In this document: one piece after another, positions 35,836 to 45,188 of the stretch
How the letters are laid out: each line of letters opens with the position of its first letter
How positions within the stretch are numbered: the first letter of the stretch is position 1
From: Anomaloglossus baeobatrachus
Lineage: Eukaryota > Chordata > Amphibia > Anura > Aromobatidae
Length of the DNA: 64,000 nucleotides
NCBI RefSeq assembly: GCF_048569485.1
Contig: NW_027442066.1
Span: forward strand, 186,001-250,000
Direction: 5' to 3'
The notes under the pieces: model-generated
Seen by the model: only the letters and a program-made list of their open reading frames with translations
Told to the model about the DNA's origin: nothing
Database searches by the model: none
Made by a program: the position numbers and the translations under genes

Positions 35836-35985
35836 CATGCTATGCACTTGGAAGAAAGCTGTGAGAATTTAGACTTTATTCTCAAGAAACTTAACTACAA
35901 GGAGCATGGATGGTCAATATGTGGTGGTCTAAAAATGTTCTCATTGCTTCTTGGGCAGCAAGGAGGATATATTAAATACCCATGC

Positions 35986-36692
35986 TGTTCTGCCTCATGG
36001 CAGCCTGCTAATAGTCATTCATTGAAATTTCTGTTACAACCCCTAGAGGTCATTGTTATTCTTTTGAATTGCTGAGTTTCCCTTTAAGCTAAATGTATTC
36101 TGGGTAAGGAATGCCTCCCTGAGCTGAGAAGAAGCCTGCAGCCATTTTCTCTTTGGATTTGTCAGGAAAGGACATGCCGACTTACCTCTCTGTACATTCA
36201 CCCCTGCCTAGTGTAATCCGGTGAGCAAAGCAAATTACATGTGTTAGTGATAGAATCCTAGATGGAAGAGTGTAGTAAATGCATTGTACATTGTACTTCT
36301 ACACCTTTAGTGTCATCCCTGTCTTGTTTGTCTAGATAAGATTTCTATGTATTGCAGATGCAGTGACCTTTCACCTACATTCTCGTAAGAACTGCATCTC
36401 ATGTACTGTTATGCTATGTTAACTCTGTATTAACACTGTACTGACTGTAATCATTTTCTTGTTATAGTTTTTACCCGTATAAAACAGTATCTTGGATATA
36501 CCGTATTCTGTCTTCAACTGCATCTTGGATATTCCTATATTCACTGTATATTCCATGTATACTGCAATCAAGTTCACGTTACCAGCTAATAAATCAAGGC
36601 TATTGAACTCCACAGTCTGTTTATTTGAAATGTGAACTAGGGTTTAGCTGTATGCTAGAGATTCACAGCATTACGTAAAAGAAGGCAGAACA
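35986..36692 (+). mobile_element. Solo LTR, 707 bp (LTR retrotransposon fossil)
   Basis: The ends TGTTCTGCC and GGCAGAACA form a 9-bp perfect inverted repeat and are flanked by the 5-bp duplication CATGC (35,981-35,985 and 36,693-36,697). AATAAA at 36,588 followed by a CTGTTTATT stretch looks like the R/U5 part, so orientation is plus. AT-rich, unlike the two GC-rich LTRs to its left, so a different family. Confidence 0.88.
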
Positions 36693-36958
36693 CATGCTTT
36701 TTGTGTGAATTGGAAAGCCAGGTTAGGACTCTTCACTGGAGCAAAAAAAATTGGCCAACAAGAACATCTTTGTAACCGGGACTCAAGAACATTGTTGCAT
36801 AAAGCTTAGTTGATCCCACCTAAAGTTCTCTTGCCACCACTCCACTGTAAGCTTGGACTGATGAAGCTGTTTGTGAAAGCGCTACTGAAAGAAGGAGAGA
36901 TGTTTAAGTACCTGTGTACCAAGTTTCAGGGACTGTCAGAATCAAGTCTGAAGGAAGG

Positions 36959-37751
36959 TGTGATGCCCTGGCAAAACCAGGTAGTTACAGATAGGCCCCC
37001 GCACAACACCTTTCCTCACTTAGGAAACACACAGCCGACCTGAAACCCTAGTCACCTAGGACCCTGAAGCCAGGACCGAAACCAGCGGCCTAGCTAATTA
37101 AATGATTGAGGGCAGGATTATAGGTCCTATCCCACCTAAAGTCCCTCAAAGAAGACAACAGCCCACTGATAGGGATAAGGCCACCGCCAGGGCCCTTAGA
37201 TCCCACGGGCCAGCGCCTGCGGGCACGGCTCCTTAGGCCATATCCAGCCGGGAGCGGACTCCTGAGTTCCAGACCAGGCAGTCCACCATACACAAAAACA
37301 AGTGCAGAGTAAAGGACAGCGACCACCAGCCTGGGTGGGGGACCTGAATGCAACCGGCCGGGGCGGCAGGCCACCAGCACCTTTGGTTTACCGAAAGACT
37401 CGTGTGATTCATTTACTGTGAGTAACCAAACATCCCCCTGCTTGCTCAGGCGCGCCGGCCCTTGCCATCTCCATACCCTGCACAAAGACACTGGGCCCCG
37501 GGGCAATCATCCCTACACACGGAGGGGTTAACATCCAGCTGCCACTACATCTCTCCCGGGTATCCCATAACGGCAGCGGTGGTGTCCCACCTCACCACAC
37601 ACCGTTGGTGGCGTCACAAACTTAATACGGCCTAGCCCATACATCTACATTCCTCCTTTTATTCGACATGTCCGCGAGACCCCCGGGTCGAGCCACTCTC
37701 TTAGAAGGTCTGGATCCGACCAACGGCGGCTGCTGGCACAGGGGCAGCACA
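36959..37751 (+). mobile_element. Solo LTR, about 793 bp (LTR retrotransposon fossil)
   Basis: It starts TGTGATGCCCTGGC and ends GGGGCAGCACA. Flanks are GAAGG on the left and AAAG on the right, a duplication that has probably diverged by one or two bases, so the borders are less sure than for the other three. The gene continues on the right with codons for IFVGSDIQKP, as expected for its family. Confidence 0.7.
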
Positions 37752-38160
37752 AAAGCATTTTTGTGGGTTCGGATATTCAGAAACCCATGAATGAAGGATG
37801 ACGTGTTTTAAACAATAATGAAAACTGTTGAAAAAAGGGCTTGGGACTCTTTGAAAGAAGCAATAAATACGTTTCTAGGTAACAACAAAGAATCAAAATT
37901 TAAGTCCATCGTTGAGAACATGCTGAAACGTTTCAAAGCCTTGGGTTGTCTAATGAATTTGAAGTTACATTTTTTACATTCCTATTTGGACTACTTGTCT
38001 GAAAACCTTGGTGCTGGTGGGAAGAACAAGAAGGTTTTCATCGGAATATCAAGGAGATGGAACGACGATACCAAAGTAAATGAAACGTGAACATGATTGC
38101 CGGATGCTTCACAGAGAAGATCCACAGGCCTTCTATAAGAGAAAAGGGGGATTTAGAGAA

Positions 38161-38714
38161 AAGGAAAAAGTGCAAGAATAAATTTCTAATAAAGTTGCAG
38201 AATGACTGTACAATAAATAAATGTATTTTATATATAAAATTGTGAATATTTTTGGTTACAATAAGTATTTTTCTTGTTCATGTCACTTGTATGTAACTTC
38301 ACACATGGATTGTACAAAATCAATATTTGATGGTTAAAAAAAAATATTTATTTTTTTTTTAAATCAGGACATTAGAAAACATAATAATCAGTCACTGGAT
38401 TTGAAGTTTCATAAACCAAAATTTTACATAGCTGTGTAATTTGTCGGGCACCCACCGACAATAGAATAGCGCCATATTTAGGAAGCTGGCTGAGGTCTGC
38501 AAAGTCTGTAGCCAGGTGACAAAATTGTCCAACCTGGGTTTCTTCCTTAAGTAGTCTCTGGTATGATGATATGGCATAATCCTGGCAGCCGGAGTCGAAA
38601 TCCCTAGATTGCGGTTATGATCTCCAATCGGAATTGGAGCCCCTAGATTGAAGCCATGTAGCCAAGTGATCCTCTAGTTGAAGCCAAAGTCCCTAGACCG
38701 AGTCCACAAGGCAT
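38161..38714. other. AT-rich tail and unassigned spacer
   Basis: 38,161-38,380 is AT-rich with several AATAAA sites, likely the 3' UTR of the broken gene. 38,580-38,710 has three or four loose copies of a motif like TGAAGCCAAAGTCCCTAGA. I see no gene. Confidence 0.3.
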
Positions 38715-38829
38715 CAAGCTGCATGGATAATGTTCATTTAAATGATGTGGATAGAAAGACTGAAGATATCTACATGTAGTCTGAAATCCATCATGAATCA
38801 ATACTATTTTACACAGTCATAAGCAGCCC

Positions 38830-38907
38830 ATGGGCATTCACCTGCATTCAAACCAATAACAGCTCATAGACCAGACAATCCATCTACCACTGGACCAAAG
38901 ACAGGAA
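38830..38907 (-). repeat. tRNA-like segment, left arm copy
   Basis: Mirror image of 49,365-49,438 in the right arm; see that entry for the A-box and B-box evidence. Confidence 0.4.
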
Positions 38908-39213
38908 GTTAAATCCACTGCCTGCGGTAACCAACTTAATCCTATAGGCTACTCACACAACAAACCCAACAGAAAGGAAAAAAACATGGCTTCGATTATC
39001 CATCCAATGAAAACGCATAACCATTGTGAGCCATTGGACAATGCAATTGGACACTTGGTGACATGGTGCACGGCCCAATGAATCAAGTCTTTACTTCATA
39101 TTCACGGTTTAAGCCCTTGGGTTCTAATATGCCCAGAGTACATATCCAGAAAGATTCTCTTTCTTTGAGCTAAACACAAGTCAACAATACATTGTAAGCA
39201 GATTCTATTACCA

Positions 39214-39405
39214 GTCCCACACCATTTTGTGACGCATAATCACACAGTGATCCAATTAAGATTCCAAGTCATCGAACATGTCCAAGCCATACGCAGAGGA
39301 GGCAATAGAATTAGGAAGCTCAAAGAAAGGGAATCTTTCTGGATATATACTCTGGGCACATTGGAACCCAAAGGCTTAAACCATGAATATGAAGTACAGA
39401 CTTGA
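39214..39405 (+). pseudogene. Penelope-like GIY-YIG endonuclease C-terminus (left arm)
   Basis: A 63-codon open stretch encodes VPHHFVTHNHTVIQLRFQVI, then EHVQAIRRGGNRIRKLKERE and FWIYTLGTLEPKGLNHEYE before a TGA. The EHV..RGG...KL..RE.FWI..L.TL.P.GLN pattern is that of the end of the GIY-YIG domain of Penelope-like elements, which nicks DNA to start target-primed reverse transcription. The N-terminal GIY-YIG part and the reverse transcriptase are missing, so this is a 3' remnant. Upstream, 39,072-39,170 is an inverted near-copy of 39,328-39,420. Confidence 0.75.
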
Positions 39406-40647
39406 TTCATTGGGCCATGCATGGACATAATGGACATAATTCTAATAGGCAGGACAGGTAATAAGGAGCACAAGTTATATGCTAAAATGTGTTGTGTGAC
39501 AAGACAGACACAGGAAAGGACATGATAACAGGTGTAGGGACCAACAAGGTGAGACAAGGGGTATCAGGATAGGGTCAAGTAGGTATGAATGTAGTAATGG
39601 GGCAGGCATAGAGAATTGTATGTGAATGTGAATTACAATAAATCACTAAGGAAAGGAATATGTGAGTGTGTGCCTAATGTAAACTAATATTGTACTGGCA
39701 AAATTATAGATGGAAAGGGAGAAGGGGAGGGGGGAGAGAGGAGGCTGTAATTGACTACAAGGGTATGAGTTATGAGTGATCATAGGGATAGTGTTACATA
39801 AGTGGAAATACCTATGGAGGACCGGATGTGTAAGCGCATACCTTATACAAACCTATAGAGTGCTGATGGGTGAGAGTGTGATGTTAGATATAAGACATCC
39901 TATAGTGAATAGTGAGCCGTAATCAAGTGCAACAGGGATATTTCACGTGACTATGGGAACCTGGAAGGTAAAGAAAGGGGAGAAAAAACTGTTAGACAAG
40001 GTAATCAGACATAATGTAACCAGTTGATCAGACATGATCACCTGGTTTGAGACCCCCTGCCTTACACTATATAGATATCATGTTCATTCCCCATCTATCT
40101 TGCTCAGGAGAGCATCTCCCTCCCCCGGCACCAAGAGCAGCTCATACTGAATTGTTACATTGACTAGTAACACTGCACACAGAAATGCACCTTAATATTC
40201 CACTGTTAACCCTTTCCTCCCAGCAGTAACACACAACTCCTCACCTTGATATCATGGTGATTTATGGTCAGAATGACTTCAATGCGATCAGTGATTTCTA
40301 TTCTAGCTCTGCTCACATAGATTTTATATCCACACTCAACTATAGGCCGTTCTTCATATTTTGGGGGCTTTTAGTCAGATATACTAGTTTGTGCCTGTAT
40401 AGTATTGGTGTAGATGGGAGTGTAGGGCATGGGTTACATGGCACTGTGGTGGAATACTGATGGGAGGTATTGGTGCTGTGTTTGATGCTTCTACTGGGTA
40501 TTTTCCTACAAATACTGGAACAGCTCACTGCTTAGAATGATCCTTCCCAGCTCTATAATATATTATATATACCCCACAATGCAGGCTCACACACACATTT
40601 GTCTCAAGTGTGTTGTAGGGACACAGATACAGTCTTGGTCATGTGAC

Positions 40648-41224
40648 TAAAGGCTACTTTACACACTGCGATATCGGTCCCGATATCGCTAGTGTGGGTA
40701 CCCGCCCCCATCTGTTGCGCGACACGGGCAAATCGCTGCCCATGCCGCACAACACCGACCAGACCCGTCACACATACTTACCTGCCCGGCGACGTCGCTG
40801 TGTCCGGCGAACCGCCTCCTTTCTAAGGGGGCGGTCCGTGCGGCGTCACAGCGACGTCACTGAGCGACCGCCCAATAGCAGCGGAGGGGCGGAGATGAGT
40901 GGCCGGAACATCCCGCCCACCTCCTTCCTTCCTCATAGCGGCTGGGAGGCAGGTAAGGAGAGGTTCCTCGTTTCTGCGGTGTCACACGGAGCGATGTGTG
41001 CTACCGCAGGAGCGACGAACTACATCGTTACTGCTGCAGTAACGATAATCGAGAATGGAGACCCATGTCACCGATGAGCGATTTTGCACGTTTTTGCAAC
41101 GATGCAAAATCGCTCATCGGTATCACACGCAGCAACATCGCTAATGCGGCCGGATGTGCGTCACAAATTCCGTGACCCCAACGACTCCGCATTAGCGATG
41201 TTGCAGCGTGTAAAGCCCCCTTTA
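40648..41224. mobile_element. MITE with TAAAGG...CCTTTA termini (left arm)
   Basis: 577 bp. The ends TAAAGGCTACTTTACACACT and (complement) TAAAGGGGGCTTTACACGCT form terminal inverted repeats of about 30 bp, continuing TGCRAYATCGCTA. An internal hairpin CGATGAGCGATTTTGCA lies at 41,070-41,120. GC-rich with no coding content: the 144-codon open frame inside is not a gene. TA at each end could be the target duplication; the superfamily is not certain. Confidence 0.75.
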
Positions 41225-42619
41225 GTGGGAGTGGTGTACAGGGTCTTAGCAGTAAAGAGTATTCCATATTTCTGCCAGATACCCACAGAGATATTGAAAT
41301 CTGAAAAAAGAGACTTCTGCTCATTGAAGGTAAGAACTACTCACATAGCGTTCAGCTCCACAGCAAACGAGTGCTCTAGCACTGGCATCTCAGCAGGGAT
41401 ATTCCCCTACTACACATGTGTGTCTAGGTCACTGTGACAGTTTACAGGACATAACTCAGGGCACCTAGACAGAAGGCAGAGGGACTACTTTCTATTTCTG
41501 GTGTAGAGCTTAGTACAATATATATATATTTATACTATTACATGGGACACATGTACCTTGTATTACCATTATTCGCTGTATATGAACCCCTTTTCTCCGG
41601 GCATTATTTGTCTATAGCATTTTTCACGAACCTGAGGCAACTGAGAACCCTTCAGTGAAGGAATTCCACTAACCCTCACAATACCTACCAGGGGCCTCCC
41701 TGCAGTAACTCAGGTAGTTGTACCCATTCTCTTTCCGCATTCTATGTGTTCTTCTTCTTTCTTCTTTTTTTTCTTTTTTCTTCTTTTTATTTCTATCATG
41801 TAGTTCAGGGGTTTATAGATATATGTCCTGCATCTCATATTTCCTTTAGTGGTGCTTCTTACCCATTCTCATATCATTTACCCTAGTATTTCATGATCCT
41901 GAGGCGACTGAGAACCCTTTAATAAAGGAATCCTTTTTCACCTGAATTGTCAAGTGATACTTACCAGTGACTATCACGTAATGTTACAGGTAGTTCCATT
42001 TTCTTCCTCTTCTTTCTCTCCTTTCTTCTTTGTCACACGGTCCATTGTGTTATAGCCCACGTGTCATGATAACACTTGTACCATCTTTTCATTTAGATTC
42101 CACCTACAATTATTTACCGATTCCAGTTCTGGAATAGGCTTTCATCATCTACTCACTAGAATTCTCAAGTTCATAAGGTACTGAGACATATACATGTTCA
42201 CACCATTATAAAGAACAAAGTATAAACATTGAGGTTTTTCTCACACCCATGTTCCTGTGTTCTTTGATATGATATGTGTTCATTTCCTTCACTATATAGG
42301 ATTGCAAGTTTTCCATTTGTACCTTAATGGCAATGACGCTATACAATTGAACACATATCATCCTGTTATCCATATAGGTGTGTATTTACCTGCTTGACTA
42401 TTTTTGGCTGTTTGATCCAGAATGTTTCTCCAGATAGGTCATGTGGAAATTTTCTTTCCTCAGTACAAATGTTTTCACTATGGCTTTGGAAAATTTTTTT
42501 GTATGTGCATCATGGTCATTTGACCCATTGTACTCTCAAGTAGCAATATATTGTACTGTTATGTTGTACTATGTACTAATTACGTGTTTATATGGTTTTG
42601 TAACCCTTTATGATCTTAG

Positions 42620-42735
42620 ATAACTTTATCCTTGATAAAGACCTAAAAACAAGCTCGAAACGTTGGATGAATTATCCTTTTGCACAAATAAAGAATTTTC
42701 AGCATTCTAAGAGTTCTTTTCTTACGTTATTGATC
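42620..42735 (+). repeat. Penelope-like 3' terminal motif (left arm)
   Basis: The stretch CCTTGATAAAGACCTAAAAA then CAAGCTCGAAACGTTGG is followed by an AAATAAAG signal. This 'GAAACGTTGG' style terminus is one I associate with Penelope-like elements of fish and amphibians. The mirror copy lies at 45,530-45,650 and a third copy at 63,250-63,365. Confidence 0.5.
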
Positions 42736-43439
42736 ACTATAGTGTGCCAGAGCTATTTCTATTGAATTGACTCTTATTTTTTCTGACCACCTGCTATATA
42801 CACAGTGAGCCAGACATATTCAATTTTCATTCAGAAGGCAGAGGGAAGCCTTAGCAGCTGAGCCTATATCTTGGCTTGTGAGCATTAGAACAGGCCGGCG
42901 ATTACAGGGTAACATGAAAAATGTCCAGCTTGCATTATGACTAGAACATGACAATATCCTTTTAAGTACTAACCTATGATGCGTTCCTAAGCAGTTGATG
43001 TTATATGTTCTACATTTCATTTTCTGCATACTTTCCAAGTAGTAGAATTTGCAGAGCAAAAACAAGGAGAATGGTGCTTTTTGCAGCCGCCGCCCACTGC
43101 AATGAATCTGAATAACTCCTCCTTTTGGGCACAAGCACCTCCCCTCCCCCTTGCAGTCTTTCCAATTCATGATACAAAAAGACGGACGGACAGGACAGGA
43201 CAGGACCATCTGCCTGACTTTCCGTCACTGCCACCCTTTGCCATCCTTGCCCGTAGAAAGCCCTTTCATCATCCCCAAACCCTAATCTTTTCCCTTCCCT
43301 TCCCAGCTGCGTCTCACTCCCTTTCATTAGGAAGTGAGCGCAGCCTTTTCTCCGTTCTGCACATGCGCGACGTTAAACACAAATGCGCAGGCGTGCGTTC
43401 CATTAGCCTCACTGCATTCCACTCCCATACAGGAAGTGG

Positions 43440-43690
43440 GCACAGCTATTACTACGGTCGCACATAAAAGAACCCACGGCCACCACTGCACATAGCTGAC
43501 TCCACCACAGGACACCCACTTCTACACCAACGCAGGTAAGACAGGATCGGCACCTCTATGCTCCCGTTACAATCAGGCTCAGTCACCATGTGATAACGCT
43601 CTCAACTCTTTAGTTGCAGGCTCCCCTTGCTTCACCTCCACTGGCTGTGCTGCCATTTCCTCTCCCACCTGGAAGGTATACTTTATTCCA
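43440..43690 (+). promoter_or_regulatory. Promoter-like region with exon/intron signals
   Basis: CATAAAAG at 43,463-43,470 is a TATA-like box. About 65 bp later comes a consensus donor CAG/GTAAGA (GT at 43,536) and then an acceptor TTTAGTTGCAG (AG at 43,618), with a second donor-like GAAG/GTATAC at about 43,676. The layout looks like a short first exon, an 82-bp intron and a second exon. The second copy keeps all of these signals at 61,187-61,400. Confidence 0.4.
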
Positions 43691-43854
43691 CTATTTTCCT
43701 GTTTCTCTCTTCCCCCTTTTCCCATAACCTACTTTTATCTGCATTTGTGGGGTATCTATATGCTATTTACATCATAGTTTTATTCATTAATATGGAAGGG
43801 AAGAGTGCCCATGAGAGTGTTGAACTGCGGAGAGCAAAAGATTAAGCTGCTCCG

Positions 43855-44560
43855 ATTTGCCACCATTGATAAGCTGTTCTCAGTAGATACACATGCTATC
43901 CAAACAGCAGCATCCACCATTGCTTCAGCCCACCCATTCAGTGACAGCTCACCAAGTCAGCCAGAGGAGTGGTGTAAGGAATTACACGTAGGCACTGACT
44001 CCACACCTTCACATCACAAGAAGGGGGTCTACAGGCTAGTGCAAGAATACGAGCAAGTCTTCAGCAAACATCCGCTAGACTTTTGAAAAATAAAAGGGGT
44101 CAAACACTACATCCCCACAAGTGCACACCCACCCATCAAAGAGAGATATAAGCCAAATCTACCTGCACATTACCAGTGTACCAAGGACATGTTGAGCAAC
44201 ATGAAGGAGGCTGGGGTTATCCGTGACAGTTGTAGCCTCTGGGCAGCTCCGTTGGTCCTGTTAAAGAAGAAGGACAGCACCACTCCCCTGTATTGAGGAA
44301 TAGCTAGCTGCATTGACAACTGCAAATTATTTTTCTACCCTTGATCTCACTAGTCACTATTGGCAAGTGTCCGTTGCTGAGGCAGACCGGGAGAAGACCG
44401 CCTTTGCCACCCCGATGGGTCTCTGCGAGTTCAAAAGCATGCCCTTCGAGCTGTGCAATTTGCCAGGAACCTTCCAGAGGCTGATGGAATGCTGCTTGGG
44501 ACACCGAAACTTTGAAACGGTACTGCTATACCTTTATGATGTTATTGTTTATTCTAACGC
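43855..44560 (+). mobile_element. Ty3-type pol fragment (fossil)
   Basis: Similar to the start of the pol region at 53,690-54,360: the HVGTDSTPSHHKKGVYR-like block, the VFSKHPLDF block and reverse transcriptase motifs near FSTLDLTS and VLLYLYDVIVYS. It is a broken LTR-retrotransposon remnant, clearly diverged from the copy at 53.7 kb and therefore older or from a sister lineage. Several breaks are present. Confidence 0.8.
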
Positions 44561-44674
44561 AAACAAGATTTTAGGGTGTATAAAAAGGGAGATTAGATCC
44601 GATGATCCCAACGTATTGTTACCCCTCTATAAATCACTTGTAAGGCCACATCTGGAATATGGGGTAAAGTCCTG
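44560..44674 (+). mobile_element. LINE (L2/CR1-like) reverse transcriptase C-terminal fragment
   Basis: It encodes KILGCIKREIRSDDPNVLLP and then LYKSLVRPHLEYG, a well-known block near the end of the L2/CR1-type LINE reverse transcriptase (LYKSLVRPHLEYCVQAW and so on). It joins without a gap the pol fragment on its left and the antisense integrase fragment on its right. Confidence 0.8.
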
Positions 44675-44928
44675 AGCAGGTTGATAACCATTGGTTTGAG
44701 CATGGTAGGGTGTAGTACGCATCTTCCTGCATCGGTAAAAGCTGCAGAAGTCCTTGAAGATTTCCGCTTCAAAGGCAGTGCCTTGATCTGTGAGGACTCT
44801 CTCTGAGTAGCCATGAGGTCTGCATAAGTGTGCTTGGAAGACCTTCGCTGCAGTATGGGCCATTAGATCTTTGACTTGTACCACAACCATAAATCTCGAG
44901 TAGTTGTCTACCATCGTAAGTGCATACG
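44675..44928 (-). mobile_element. Ty3-type integrase core fragment (fossil)
   Basis: The minus strand resembles the integrase catalytic core at 55,765-56,005, with TMVDNYSRFMVVVQVKDL and VLTDQGTAFEAEIF and TTPYHAQTNG blocks. It is a truncated fragment in opposite orientation to the pol fragment to its left and directly abuts the SET-like exon on its 5' side. Confidence 0.85.
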
Positions 44929-44937
44929 TGAGCTCAC

Positions 44938-45188
44938 CTCGATATTCTGCAACAAAACTCCCTTTTTCGATTTCAGTTTCAGCAAACACTCCTCTTCCTG
45001 TAGAAAATATTTATCATTACCTAAGACAGTCATTCTAATGCATGACAATATTAAGGCAATTTAGTTAAAACTTGTTTTAACTCACCTTTAAGGGGATTGA
45101 TGTATTTCATGGTCAATCCAGGTTTGTCAGTGATGGCACTGACATAATGTATGGCGTCTTTTTCGGGCGTTATCCTTTGCCTTTTCAT
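44938..45188 (-). pseudogene. Two SET-domain-like exons with intron, captured host gene piece
   Basis: On the minus strand an exon (45,188-45,086) encodes MKRQRITPEKDAIHYVSAIT and then DKPGLTMKYINPLKG, ending at donor AAAG/GTGAGT. After an 88-bp intron with acceptor TTTCTACAG, a 60-nt exon (44,997-44,938) encodes RGVFAETEIEKGSFVAEYRG and ends at donor GAG/GTGAGC. Both junctions are in phase 1. GRGVF..IEKG.FV.EYRGE is the start of a SET domain, and the preceding TPEKDA..YV....DKPG segment fits KMT5A-like SET proteins of fish and frogs. The rest of the SET domain is absent; the sequence passes straight into the integrase fragment. Retained splice sites show a genomic, not mRNA, origin. Confidence 0.62.

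Larger units (their letters stand above)
34711..38160 (+). pseudogene. Ancient repeat-associated gene, broken, carrying solo LTRs
   Basis: Coding pieces run in order between LTR insertions: a SEDGALVYSSDVP and KSLKAVLLLNGSKYSS piece (34,740-34,918), HLEESCENLDFILKKLNYKE and GHGWSICGGLKMF-type codons through LLGQQGGYIKYPC (35,840-35,985), a CFLCE piece with HWSKKNWPTRTSL and KVLLPPLHCKLGLMK (36,693-36,958), then GNNKESKFKSIVENMLKRFK and MNLKLHFLHSYLDYLSENLG (37,756-38,010) and a short basic tail to about 38,160. I recognise the motif set (SLKAVLLHNGNKYPS, LGxQGGYTKYPCFLCxWDSR, PPLHIKLGLMK, HSHLDYFPENLG) from many uncharacterised repeated proteins of invertebrates, fish and frogs; I do not know its enzymatic role. 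It may be a transposon protein. This copy is old and inactive. Confidence 0.7.

Noticed and set aside
37090-37506. 138-codon minus-strand open frame
   Set aside because: It is antisense within the fourth solo LTR, with no recognised domain.
39240-39557. 105-codon minus-strand frame, repeated at 48,712 and 57,702
   Set aside because: It is the antisense of the Penelope-like GIY-YIG remnant and its 3' flank.
40643-41077. 144-codon open frame
   Set aside because: It lies inside the MITE, is mirrored in the other arm, and has no protein-like motif; it is GC-rich chance reading.
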